Origin: Capronia americana
Taxonomy: Eukaryota > Ascomycota > Eurotiomycetes > Chaetothyriales > Herpotrichiellaceae
Direction: 5' to 3'
DNA length: 64,000 nt
NCBI GenBank assembly: GCA_016110215.1
Contig: JADWQD010000002.1
Coordinates: 2,666,001-2,730,000 of the forward strand
This document shows, in pieces, positions 1 to 10,008 of this stretch (its first letter is position 1; the number at the start of each line of letters is the position of its first letter). The position numbers were made by a program, and so were the translations under genes. The notes under the pieces are model-generated. The model ran no database searches. It saw only the letters and a list, made by a program, of their open reading frames with translations, and was not told the DNA's origin.

Positions 1-1183
1 AGCAGACACGATTCATTCCTTGGGCCACCAACACCGGGCGATGATCCTCTATGGATTTCAATGCGCATCAACGCGTCGATCGCCCACCATCTAAGCAAAA
101 TCACATTGCGTGAGTTGCAAAGCACACCACTGTCGCATTCAACCTGACCACGTGTAACAGACCCGCCAGACAGAGATGACATTAGCACGACAAATTCTGC
201 GCTGACGCAAGATATCACTAGCAAGCTTGTGGTTCTCCAAGAGACTGGTTTGAGACTTCACGATTCGCAGTTACGACTGTATCACGATTCATCCGCGAGC
301 ACAATTTCGCAGTCTGCTGCTACTTTACACCTCTACTACTATCACGTGAGTAAGGGCCCCCTGTTCTCCTCAGGACCTTTTCACATTGTCCCTAATAGTG
401 CATCATGTTGGCTGTTCAACCTGTGCTTTTATGCTTTGCGCGGGCAGGCCTTAATCGAAGGAGCGCTTTTGCAGCCGCAGACCCCTGCTTGGATCCAATG
501 ACAAATATCTTGAGGACCGGCTGTAGGGCAGCCCGTTATACCCTGAGCATCATTTCCGCTCTACATGCCCAAAATCTCTTGGGTACGTCCTCCGGTGGGG
601 ACGGAGCAAAGCTTTTCTGACCCCCGTAGTGTCCTTCTCATTTTTTCACTTAGAAGTCACGACGCTTGCTACTCTTTCCCTCATCCTGCTGGGTATCTGC
701 GACTCGGCCATTCGTGACAGTCCGTTCTTTCAGATTGCAGATGAAGTACTAGAAGACATGGCCCGAAAAGGAAACACGCTCTCTACGTTATTCCGGAAGG
801 ATCTTGCCACGATTCACAGGCTGGCTGTCAACACATGCCCGCGACGAGAAGAGTATGCCATTCGGCATATCGGAACATTCAGCCTGGTCCGCGACGGACC
901 GTCACTCGACGAGGCCATTGTGGAAGTCATGGAGCCAAATTCACTCAACCCGCATGCCAATCCATCTAGTCTGGACACGTCTCAAAGCACAAGAATGGGT
1001 TATGACACCACGTTTAATAGCATCGGGCATACAGGAAACACTCGCGGCCCTCAAATATACGGAACTGCTGACCCTGATGGGCTGGTGCTGCCTAGCGATG
1101 GAGCTTCTAACCCCTTTCTCGCCATGGACGAGGACTTTGATTTCGACATTGTGGACTTACAGTGGCTTGATTCAGTGCAATGA
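1..1183 (+). CDS. Zn(II)2Cys6-family transcription factor, C-terminal part (5' end off window)
   Basis: This is the 3' portion of a fungal-specific transcription factor; the zinc cluster would lie left of the window. I read four exons: 1-109, about 161-345, 399-582 and 654-1183, with consistent phases. Joined, they give the conserved middle-homology pattern, with a MRINASIAHHLSKIT-like helix, then LHLYYYHCIMLA followed by a Pro-Val-Leu-Leu run, which is the usual '(L)H..YY..I.L..RP.L' signature of the fungal_trans domain. The C-terminal tail is acidic and aromatic (DEDFDFDIVDLQWLDSVQ), as expected of an activation tail. The acceptor at 160 is the least certain junction. It faces the aldolase convergently, with 133 bp between stop codons, so it could regulate the aldolase/phosphonopyruvate-hydrolase pair, but that is inference. 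DNA-binding specificity cannot be judged. Confidence 0.72.
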
Positions 1184-1316
1184 ATTTCTCGGGTTGACCA
1201 CATGGCGCCGCCTACCGATCTGGCTGGACTTCTATCGCAAGGGGAGCCAACGCATGTGCTTGGATACGACTATACGGTACGGCATTAGGGGAGTGTGACC
1301 AAGAGAATCGAGAGAG

Positions 1317-2299
1317 TCAATCTTGAGTATGAACGCCCATGTCCCGAAGCTGTGAAGCGTTTCTATTCATACCCATTGCCAGGAGGCCAACATCCAGATG
1401 ACCCCAGACATACCTCGCCCCAAGATCCCGCACCATGGCCTTGTAGATATCTGGGCGCGAGTACATTCCGGCCAGGCCGAAAATCTTGTCCGCATTTCGC
1501 GCGGCACGAGCGATGGTGGCCGCTGCTTGTTGGAAATTGGGATGTTCCCATTCGCTAAGGATGCCGAGCTCGAGAGAGAGATCGTTTGCACCGAGTAGCA
1601 GGACGTCGACGCCGTCAACAGCGGCGATCGCATCGATGTTCTGAAGGCACTCAAGTGTCTCTACCATGACTATGACCGTGGACCCTTGACTGTCGAGCTG
1701 TCTCATGAGTTCCTTGGGAGCAGTTCGTTGGTAGTCGAATTGCGGCAGAGCAGCCGTCAATGAGCGTTTGCCTCTTGGGGGAAACTTGGTGGAGCGAACA
1801 GCAGCTCTGGTCTCTTCTGCCTGCCCGTCAGAAGATTGATGGCAAAGGGTCTTCGAGCACGCGGAAAGTAAAGTCTTGACCGGTTCCGTCTACTCACCGA
1901 CGGTGTTGATGTGGGGGAAGACAATCCCCAGAGCACCCCCATCCAAGACTCTCTGCACGTACCCACTGCCACACTCGGCTGGTACTCGCACAAAGGGCGT
2001 GACGCCTGCCAGGAGTGCCGACGAGCACAATCGGCTTGTGGTCTCCAGAGAATGCGTGGAGTGTTCGAGGTCGATAAAGACGCTGTCGTAGCCCGCTGCT
2101 CGGGCAAGGAGGATGACCTCATTACTTGTCACCACTTTGATGCCAAATGCCTATGACGAATACTGGATCAGCCAAATGTTCGACCGAGGGTTTCGAGCCT
2201 TTTGGGTGGAGCATGTGATAAAGGATGTCTATCTGCGCATCATCTTACGGTACAGATCTTGTCCTCGGCCACGTTGCGAAGCAGATTGTTCTGTAGCAT
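1317..2299 (-). CDS. HpcH/HpaI-family aldolase
   Basis: Class II, metal-dependent aldolase of the 2,4-dihydroxyhept-2-ene-1,7-dioate/2-keto-3-deoxy acid type. Family members cleave hydroxylated 2-oxo acids to pyruvate plus an aldehyde. Three exons read on the minus strand: 2299-2249 (MLQNNLLRNVAEDK...), 2150-1898 and 1816-1317, giving 267 aa. Diagnostic features are AFGIKVVTSNEV near the N-terminus, FIDLEHST with the metal and catalytic Glu-His pair, VLDGGALGIVFPHINTV, the KFPPRGKRS motif straight after intron 2, VMVETLECLQNID (metal Glu) and LLLGANDLSLELG. Length is normal for the family. The start at 2299 is chosen because that exon joins in phase to AFGIK and nothing upstream extends it. 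It is divergent from the phosphonopyruvate-hydrolase-like gene (424 bp between starts). The natural substrate is unknown. Confidence 0.9.
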
Positions 2300-2723
2300 G
2301 ACCCCGACGTATGGAGAACCCTGTGGACGTCGGAATCGTGAAGACGATGATTTCACTTGATTCGGCGCTGGCAATCTGAAAAAGGCACGACCACCACAGC
2401 TCTCAAGCACCAATGCTAATTAAAAAGGAGGTTGGAATTGGAATTGGATGTGGGGGACCTGGGGGTCCTCGGCAGACCACTTCCGACCGCTGGAAAAGTC
2501 TCGGAGGGCTCTTCCGAAGACATGGGCCACGCCTCCTTTTGCTAAACTCGTGCGTCCCGGCTGTGATGATGACCTTGGCCTGTAGCCCCGGGCTGCGTTC
2601 TTTTAAAAGGCTCACCTGTCGTAAGAGTTCGGACTGCTGTCCTATAGCATATGGATATATTCCCACGTGCGCTTGGTGCATTTGGTTGAGTCCACCAGAA
2701 TTTAGAATCGCTTTGCTGTGGCC
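2300..2723. promoter_or_regulatory. Shared divergent promoter of aldolase and PEP-mutase-family gene
   Basis: This 424-bp gap separates two divergent start codons. It contains CGG-N10-CCG at 2470-2485 and CGG-N9-CCG at 2502-2516. Inverted CGG pairs with fixed spacing are the classic target layout of dimeric Zn(II)2Cys6 regulators, and one such regulator lies beside this pair. Binding is inferred only; CGG/CCG pairs also occur by chance in GC-rich DNA. Confidence 0.4.
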
Positions 2724-3674
2724 ATGACAGTCACCGGTGGATTGCAGCGCACCGCTGGACCGGCGGCGGCGCCCCATGGCAGCAATGGCCACACGCATTC
2801 GCAAAGGCGTGCACCTTCCAGCGAAATTCTATTCAGTCGTCTCAATACCCGTACACCAGTCATCGCCATGGCGGCGCACAACGCCCTGTCCGCAAAGGTG
2901 GCGGACGAGGCCGGGTTTGGTGCCATCTGGGTCAGCGGGTTCGAGCTATCCGCCTCATACGCCCTGCCGGACGCAAACATCCTTCCGATGAGCGCCATCC
3001 TCGAGACTACGCGTGCGATTGGCGCGGCTCAGCCACTTCCTATGATTGTCGACTTGGACACCGGGTATGGCAATGCCGTCAACGTGTCCTATATCGTTCC
3101 GCAATTCGCCGCGGCGGGCGCGGCGGCGGTGGTGATGGAAGACAAGGTCTTCCCCAAAGATAGCAGCCTTCGAGCTGACGGCCGACACACTCTGGTGTCA
3201 ATCGCCGAGTTCCAGGGCAAAATACGAGCGGCCAAAGCGGCCAGCGACATCTTGGTCTTCGCGAGAACCGAGTCCCTCATTGCGGGCCTGGGGGAAACCG
3301 AAGCTCTGAAACGTGCCGAAGCCTATGCAGAGGCCGGTGCCGATGCAATTCTGATTCACAGCAAGCAAAAAACGCCCGATGAGATAGTTGGGTTTTGTCG
3401 AGCATGGTCCGGTCGAGTGCCCTTGATCCTCGTACCCACAAGCTACCCTCAGCTTTCGTTCGCCGAGATCGGGGCACTTGACAAGGTAGGGGTTATCATC
3501 TGTGGCAACCATGCCATTCGGGCTGCGGTTGCAGCGTGGCGCCGCACTTTCGACAAAATCCTGAAAGAGGGTGGAATTGCCGGCGTTGAGCAAGACATTG
3601 CCACAGTGTCCGAAGTCTTTGGTCTACAAGGAGACGAGCAGATGCGCAGCGTTGAGCAAGCTTTCCTGCGATAG
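2724..3674 (+). CDS. Phosphonopyruvate hydrolase / PEP mutase-like enzyme
   Basis: A single-exon 316-aa member of the isocitrate lyase/PEP mutase superfamily (TIM barrel). The first ATG of the frame is at 2724. Family signatures are AAHNALSAKVADEAGF, IWVSGFELSAS, VDLDTGYGNAVN (Mg-binding aspartates), VVMEDKVFPKDSS (E139-D140-K141, gating loop), ARTESLIAGLG and GADAILIHSKQKTPDEI. The EDKxFPK loop separates PEP mutase and phosphonopyruvate hydrolase from isocitrate and methylisocitrate lyases. PEP mutases normally carry Asn where this loop has its first Ser after Asp (FPKxNS); a small hydroxyl residue there resembles the bacterial phosphonopyruvate hydrolase. So C-P cleavage to pyruvate and phosphate is my preferred reading. 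A mutase or an oxaloacetate-type hydrolase remains possible. Lack of introns fits a bacterial source. Confidence 0.85.
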   Translation: MTVTGGLQRTAGPAAAPHGSNGHTHSQRRAPSSEILFSRLNTRTPVIAMAAHNALSAKVADEAGFGAIWVSGFELSASYALPDANILPMSAILETTRAIGAAQPLPMIVDLDTGYGNAVNVSYIVPQFAAAGAAAVVMEDKVFPKDSSLRADGRHTLVSIAEFQGKIRAAKAASDILVFARTESLIAGLGETEALKRAEAYAEAGADAILIHSKQKTPDEIVGFCRAWSGRVPLILVPTSYPQLSFAEIGALDKVGVIICGNHAIRAAVAAWRRTFDKILKEGGIAGVEQDIATVSEVFGLQGDEQMRSVEQAFLR

Positions 3675-5108
3675 TTACCTGTTATCCATCATCAGTCCCA
3701 CTTTGTACCAAAACCCGATTCTGACTTCTTGGACGTTCTTAATGGATGACCAGGAGGAAGAGGCTAGCTGGGCATAGATTAGGAGACACGGTCCCTATAT
3801 CACGACCGGTGGGACACTGTGCCCCATTACTTCGTCCTCATGTCCCGGTGAGCACTGCGTCGACATGGTACACATCTTCTTCCTCGCACCATGGTCGATC
3901 TGACGACATGACAAAGTTTGGCTCGGTAGGTAGTAAACTTCAACTTGGAGAGGTTTGATTTTGGTCTCTTTCACCTTGCCGTCAGCATCCGACGCCGCTT
4001 TTAGGTACGCGCATCTTCCTCGTCATCCTTATTTACCATTCATTGTACCTCTATTATGTTCAACTATTAAAAACTTTTAATAATAATAATTACCTAGATA
4101 GTATTTAATAATAAGTATTAATATTATATTTATTAAAAAAGATTTTTAGTAAAAGATTTCTTATTAATAATAATTAGTAATTATTAGTAATTATTAATAT
4201 TATCTTTATTTAAAAAGGTTTTTAATAAAAAATCTTTTATTAATAATAAGCTTATACTAAAATACTAATTATTATTATTTACTCTATAATCCCCTTTAAT
4301 AATACTTTTATTTAATGTTATTTTAACTATTAATAAGTGGATCCTTTATATATCTTACAGTACTAGATCCACCCACCCATGCCCCCACTTAGTACACACC
4401 CAGTTGACTGTACGTTGTACGCCTAACGCAATCGAAGCCCTCACCAGTCAAGTTGTGCCACCAATAGGCGCCCAGAAGGCCGCAAAGATGGCGATCGACT
4501 GGACAACAGAACGGCCACAGAATCTTCTACGCTGCAAATCATGGTGACACAGACTGGGCCCATCGAAATCATCTATCTCGCGGCAGGTGTGTCAGAAGGA
4601 CAACGACGTCGAATCATTCAACGTCCTAACCCTACCCCGCCACTGCTGAGGTGCAATCTCCCGAATTGAGTTGGGACCCGTCCCGTTTTGCTTGCAGTGG
4701 CTGGGTCAGAGGGTGTTTGGGTCTCCGCGAGTTTCGAGCCATGGCACCCGGCGACAGCAGAGATGGACGTGTGAGGAGTACGGAGTGCAATGTACGCGTA
4801 CTTCCGGTCGACAACATGAACGCTCAGTACGAGGTACTCGTATTCGTGCTTCCGTGCGTGCAATTTGCAACACAGAGCAAGGTTTGCACCTCCGGCTACT
4901 GGAACACCGTCGTCATCGGGCAGGGAAGTCCCATGCATGAAATGCATTAGTAGGCGACTCTCTACAACAATGCCAAACCACCTTGAAACACGTGATACTG
5001 AAACACGGACGCAATCTTCCACCGCTAGACAACTTCCGACAGTGATGGGAATGGATGACTCGGAAGTGTTTCGACAATTCGATATCCTGGATCCCGGCAC
5101 CGACGGTT
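3675..5108. other. Intergenic region with AT-rich relic, no gene seen
   Basis: There is no convincing coding sequence between the PEP-mutase-family gene and OGG1. The notable content is the AT-rich block at 4054-4337 (listed separately). Short ORFs on both strands at 4618-5137 show no family resemblance and lie in the 3' flank of OGG1. Confidence 0.6.
4054..4372. repeat. AT-rich island with imperfect direct repeat; likely degraded element
   Basis: About 280 bp of almost pure A/T sits in otherwise balanced DNA. Inside it, a stretch beginning near 4133 (TATTAAAAAAGATTTTTAG...) recurs imperfectly near 4207 (TATTTAAAAAGGTTTTTAA...), a period of about 75 bp. Differences are largely G/A and C/T exchanges. 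The right edge carries an inverted pair, GTGGATC at 4338-4344 and GATCCAC at 4366-4372. The pattern suits a small transposon relic or repeat eroded by repeat-induced point mutation; no reading frame survives. Confidence 0.5.
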
Positions 5109-6380
5109 TCATCGTTTACTACGTCGTCGTCGTTTGACCCTTTCGCTAGCACTTGTGGTTATCTCCTCAATCTTTACCACTGTTTTGGCCTTATCATCCT
5201 CCTCGAGTTCTCGCTTAAGCGCAACCCGCCGTATCGTCGTTTTCTCGACGACCTCCGCCTCAGCGGTCTCCCTCTTCACAGGATCTTCTTTCATGCTCGT
5301 CTCCAGCGCAACCTCCGTCTTGGTCGTGAGCCTCTCAGCGAACGTTCTCAAATCCGCCGTGAAAAGCACACTGTGCGCCCAGCCGGCCTCCTTGCCCCAA
5401 ATCTTCCGAAAGTGATTCGCAACCATATCATACGTGCCTTTGGTCATGCTAGTGTTCTTGCCTCTTGCCAGCTTGTAATCCCGCTGTGCGATCTGCAAAA
5501 CGTGTGTGTCCACGGGGACCACTTCCCCCCAGCCCAGTCCCATCAGACAGACACAGTCCGCAACCTTGGGTCCCACGCCTTGCAGGTCAAGCAGTTTCCC
5601 ATGCGCGATGCGATAACCGTCTCGACCTTCTGGTTTCATTTCGCCGGCCGGAGAGGGACCCGTGGTGCCATATGCCGGCGACTCCGGGTTGCGCAGACTA
5701 TCCAGCCAACCGGGCTCTCGTTCATCGACGATCATCTTCGCCGTCTGAGAGATGTACTTCGCCCTGTAGCCAAAGCCCAACTCTCTCAGATGCGCCTCGA
5801 CATTTTTGCCCGTCAACGCAGCCGGCTGCGGGAAGTCGTGGTACGCCCGACCTTGCAGCGTGCCGATGTACGCGCCGTAGTGCGTGCATAGCTTGTCCAC
5901 CATCTGCGAGATCCTAACGATGTTGTTGTTACTGCTGCATATGAATCCAATCAGAGCCTCCCAGGCATCTTGCCGCAAGATCCTCACTCCCGTGAACTGG
6001 GGCGCCTTCTTGCGGAAATTAGCGTCCGAGGCGGACCACTGCGCATAGAGCGCCTCAAGGTTGGGTTCGAGATTCAAATAGTATTGGAGCAGGGCTTTCG
6101 TGTCATCGTGCTCGATCTCCTCCCCTGCGATGGTCGGCGGGACGGACGAAGGAGGTGTCGGAGGCGCTTCGAAGGTCGCAGCTGCAGGCCATATCGAGCG
6201 GTACTGGATATGTGATTTGTCTGGCTGTGACAGTTGTACAATGCGGCCGCGCAATGTACATGCCCAGGTCTGGTCGTCGCACTGGCGCCAGCGGAAGGAC
6301 TGGCCGCAGCGCAGGGTGGTTGCGAGACAGAGCTCGTTCAGCGAGACAGGCAGCTTCCGCCACTCTGTTATTCGTGTCAT
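5109..6380 (-). CDS. OGG1: 8-oxoguanine DNA glycosylase/lyase
   Basis: A base-excision repair enzyme that removes 8-oxoguanine opposite cytosine and nicks the abasic site; it acts in the nucleus and mitochondria. Single exon, 423 aa. The N-terminal OGG domain is clear (WRKLPVSLNELCLATTLRCGQSFRW). EALIGFICSSNNNIVRISQMV follows. The helix-hairpin-helix/GPD motif runs LQGVGPKVADCVCLMGLG...VPVDTHV. Lys272 is the Schiff-base nucleophile and Asp291 the catalytic aspartate by comparison with human K249/D268. The C-terminal 60 residues are charged and end in a lysine/arginine run (RVKRRRRSKR), a probable nuclear localisation signal. The start gives the expected MTRITEWRKLPV beginning. It diverges from the SDR gene by 523 bp. 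Confidence 0.95.
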   Translation of the reverse strand: MTRITEWRKLPVSLNELCLATTLRCGQSFRWRQCDDQTWACTLRGRIVQLSQPDKSHIQYRSIWPAAATFEAPPTPPSSVPPTIAGEEIEHDDTKALLQYYLNLEPNLEALYAQWSASDANFRKKAPQFTGVRILRQDAWEALIGFICSSNNNIVRISQMVDKLCTHYGAYIGTLQGRAYHDFPQPAALTGKNVEAHLRELGFGYRAKYISQTAKMIVDEREPGWLDSLRNPESPAYGTTGPSPAGEMKPEGRDGYRIAHGKLLDLQGVGPKVADCVCLMGLGWGEVVPVDTHVLQIAQRDYKLARGKNTSMTKGTYDMVANHFRKIWGKEAGWAHSVLFTADLRTFAERLTTKTEVALETSMKEDPVKRETAEAEVVEKTTIRRVALKRELEEDDKAKTVVKIEEITTSASERVKRRRRSKR

Positions 6381-6903
6381 CTGAGAAAGTGTAGAGTTGC
6401 AACGATATTTAGTGGAGGCAGAATAGGAAGTTTGGAAGCGTCGACGTAGAGCCTCCCTGTGCGTGAAGACGTGCGCAGCCGATGTTGAATCTCGAAATTG
6501 AAACTCGAGGCGAACGCGAGTCGCGTCGCGCGCTTGTTCGTGTCTCGGCCAGAATGGACTTGCCCACCCCTACTTTACTCTGCGCATTCTTGATTTCCCC
6601 CCTACCCCGTGACCGTGCGTGACGAGAAGTTACAGAACACAGTACTCTCCAATGCGATCGCCGCTGTCCAAAGCAGAAGATGCCTGGCCTGTGGGAATCC
6701 ACACACCTGGCTGCCCACCTGATCCTCCCCCATCTCTGCAACCGTTCAGGCGTCCATGTCCTCGGTTATGGACCCGTTGGAGATGAAGGGCAGCTTCACG
6801 CGGGGAAGCCACCAGAGTATATCCCGATGAGTGTTCCTAATGTCCCAAGGGATATCAGTCACATACAGGTTGAAGGTAACGCCCATAGTCAGACAGAAGC
6901 TGA
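6381..6903. other. Divergent promoter region OGG1/SDR
   Basis: 523 bp between the OGG1 and SDR start codons. No family-like ORF or repeat was recognised; it presumably carries both promoters. Confidence 0.5.
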
Positions 6904-7923
6904 ATGATGTCGAGTCCAGATCTGAAAGGAAAGGGAGCGATTGTCACGGGCGGCGGGTCTGGTTCGTCTCATTACCCCCGTCTACAACACGTAGAGACCA
7001 GGCCTCTGGGGATGGTTGATTGATCGATCATAGGGATTTCGCTCGCGTTTACAAGACATCTGTATCAAAGCGGGTGCAATGTGTTGATCTGCGACCTTGG
7101 TCTGCATCGAGAGGCACAGAGCTGGCTCGAATCTCTTCCCAAAACACCCGATGCAACCCCTCGCATTGCCTTCACCAAGACAGACGTGACGGACTGGAAG
7201 CAGCTTGAACATGCCTTCGATGTCTATGCGAACGAGTTTGGGGGAGTGCCGGATGTCCTATGTCCTGGCGCCGGTATCTATGAGCCAGTAAGCCCCCACT
7301 GACCTTTTCCCAGTGCTCGTACACAAGCTCCTGTAGCTGATCTTCGTGCCTAGTCGGCCCCTAATTTCTGGAATGACAAAGATGAAGACGGCTACAAGAT
7401 CCTACGCATCAACCTTGAACACCCTATTAAGATGTCTCGCATAGCGATCAGAAAATGGGTCCAGGCCGGCCAACCGGGGAACATCATCTTGATATCCAGC
7501 ACGGGCGCGCAAAAGTCGAGTATTCTGACGCCCCTGTACGGGGCAGCGAAGCAGGGAATCAGCAACTTTGCACGAGCCATGGCACCACTTCAGAAGATGG
7601 AGAATATCCGAGTCACTGCGGTGGCGCCAGGACCGACAATGTCGCCGCTGATGTATGATCATCCTGAAGCGATCCGATTTGTAGACCCAGAGAAAGACAA
7701 GCTTTCCACCACCGACGAGATCGCGAGGGGAATGATGGCGCTGTGTTTTGAAGGGAAGTTTGCTGCTGGAACGGTGCTGGAAGTCACCCATCCGGATCGA
7801 TGGAGGGAAGTTTCGTTGTTGAATGATCCGGGACCCGGTGCGCACGCTTTCACCAGTAGGAAGGATGACGCTATTGTCGATGTGAGAGCTGCACTTGACG
7901 CGGATAGGGCGCGGAAGAGGTAA
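6904..7923 (+). CDS. Short-chain dehydrogenase/reductase (15-PGDH-like)
   Basis: NAD(P)-dependent oxidoreductase of the classical SDR family. Three exons: 6904-6961, 7034-7287 and 7354-7923, about 293 aa. Exon 1 carries the Rossmann start KGKGAIVTGGGSG, and exon 2 continues ISLAFTRHLYQSGCNVLICDL. The cofactor-acid Asp (FTKTDVTD), the PGAGIYEP stretch in place of NNAG, the catalytic Ser (IILISSTGA) and YGAAK (Tyr-x3-Lys) follow in order. The first donor is GTTCGT, less usual than GTAAGT, but the frame and motif join exactly. Two adjacent ATGs (6904 and 6907) compete for the start. The substrate cannot be deduced; the 15-hydroxyprostaglandin-dehydrogenase type is the nearest style, a label and not a function. 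It is convergent with the permease gene, 91 bp apart. Confidence 0.88.
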
Positions 7924-8014
7924 GCGGACGGAATCCCAATCTGACGCCGGACCATTCATTCAACCCTAGTATCAATATACCGAAAATATACTGCATAGTC
8001 CTCCTAACACATGC

Positions 8015-10008
8015 TCAAGCCTGTAATCTCTTCTCTCCCTGAGGCTGGCCAAACAGAGCTGCTGCATCCCGGCCGGCAACTACAGCCTCACCATGAATAA
8101 CCACGTTGTCGTCGAGGATAGAGTTGCTGAAAATCAAGTACTCGTGTCGTCCCTTCCAGAACCAGTATACTCCACCGAAGACCACGACGCCTGCCAGAAT
8201 CACGATCGCCCAGTTCATGTTGGCGATCTCGCCCGCCACTGGAACGTACTGCGGGAAGATGTAGAAAAGGACCACGATGATACTCCACAGCAGGCTGGTG
8301 ACGTTAATGGCGTAGCCCCATTTGCCAAGATCGAAATGTGGTCGCGGCGGGAGGTGGTGGCGGCCTCGGAGAACAACACAGAGGATTGGAATGCAGTATG
8401 ACACTTGTAGTGCTACGCCGCCACCGGAGATGATGGCGTAAAAGGCAAGCGAGCTGCCGAGGACAAGGAGGCCGGTGAGAAGGTTGAGCACAATAAAGCC
8501 CATCATCGCTCGTAGCGGCATTTCGAACCGCTTGTTGACCTGGGCAAAATAATTCGACCACGGGAACGCTCTGTCGCGGGCCATTGACCAAGCCAGTCTG
8601 GATCCCGCGGTGTTCATGTTGACGATAATGAGATACTGTAGCCGAGTCAGTTGAGGCGCCCTAGCAAGGAATAGGCGCCTTGACGTACGTTCAGTCCCAT
8701 CATCATGACTGCGACCCAGATGCCACCTCCATACGTAGAGTCCAAGACGTCCATGAACCATGCCTAAACAAGAGTCAGTTGACGAATGAGTTGGACTGGA
8801 ATCCCCGGTCGTGTACGAACCACGTAAGATGAGGTGGCTTGCAGATAGGTTTCCCAGTTCGGACCAACCGTGTAGCACATGACAATGGCGGAAAGCCAGG
8901 CAGTCACTCCCGCCCACACCATGGACCAGATCATGACTCGCTGTCACATTGTCAGCATACCTGCAACCCGGAATAGGAAACCAGGGTCCATACCGGAGCA
9001 TCACGCGAAGCATTCTTCATCTCCTCGGCCAAGTGCATCACCCCGTCGGTGCCGTATAGACCATAGATCGGCGTGTACATGCTCAGAATGAATACCCAAC
9101 CCTTCGGTCCCCAGCCTGACGTATTGATAAATTCGGTAAAGACAAACTTGGAGCTGTTCTTGTCGGCGAGCACCAAGAAGACTATCGCCCAGATCAGTCC
9201 ATTCGAGATATTGAAGAAGGCACCGAAGATTTGCAGTGCCGGAAGGTATCTTGGAAACAAATTCGACACAGCTGGAGCGACAAGGAAAACAGAGTAAATC
9301 AGCCAGGTCATGTATGACTTGGACAGAGTCAGCACTCATACCCGTGGCTCTGTACGGTTAAGGTTAGGGAAGGCTTACCTTCCACTCTACCTCTGGATGG
9401 ATGATTTCGACGAGGGCCGCCACGATTTCTGCACTGTTCAAGGCGCAGGAACTCGAGGTTGAGATTTCGCCCACCAGTACACACCAGCCGACAAGATACG
9501 ACAGAAACCTTCGGTACTTCTCGGGGGCAACCACCTACAACGATTAGCCTTTCTTTACCGATTTCAGCAAGGGAAGCTGTACTGTACCTGAGTATAGAAC
9601 TGTTGCCCGCCTGCCGTAGGCCAAAGGGAGCAGTATTCAGCCAGTGAAGCCATAACCAAGATTTGACCGATCGTAACGACGACGCTGCATGGGGCTTTTG
9701 TCAGATAGGGACATTCAGAAGTGCCCTTTCGTCCGTGGACTCACGTTCCCCAAACAAAGCAGACCGGTCCACCCAGAGTGAAAATATAATAAAAAAGAAC
9801 CAGATTGCAACTCCATGAGCAAAGTATAGTACATTGATATGCCATCACTGATTGAGCATTCGTTAGTTAGATCACACGGCGACTCTTCGCGGAGGCACTC
9901 ACAACTCCAGAAGGTGTATCTTCGTTTGAGCTCCGGTTTGTGGCCGAGGCTGATGAGCGTGTTCTCATCGCTGCTCAAGCCGACGTTATCGTCTTTTGCT
10001 GTGTCCAT
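8015..10008 (-). CDS. APC-family amino acid/GABA/choline permease
   Basis: Plasma-membrane transporter of the amino acid-polyamine-organocation superfamily. Eight exons on the minus strand: 10008-9903, 9847-9745, 9684-9588, 9534-9379, 9317-8994, 8940-8821, 8763-8689 and 8635-8015. All phases are consistent and the product is about 533 aa, normal for fungal Uga4/Hnm1-type permeases. Hallmarks are RRYTFWSLMAYQCT after a charged cytosolic N-tail, FTLGGPVCFVWG, MASLAEYCSLWPTAGGQQFY (the conserved AE...PTAGG.Y loop), YGTDGVMHLAEEMKNASRDAP (the H.AEE consensus), and the last exon with MARDRAFP and five or so hydrophobic segments. The start at 10008 is preferred over an in-frame upstream ATG. Substrate is unknown: GABA, choline or amino acids are all plausible. 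The nearby zinc-cluster gene diverges from it. Confidence 0.9.
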
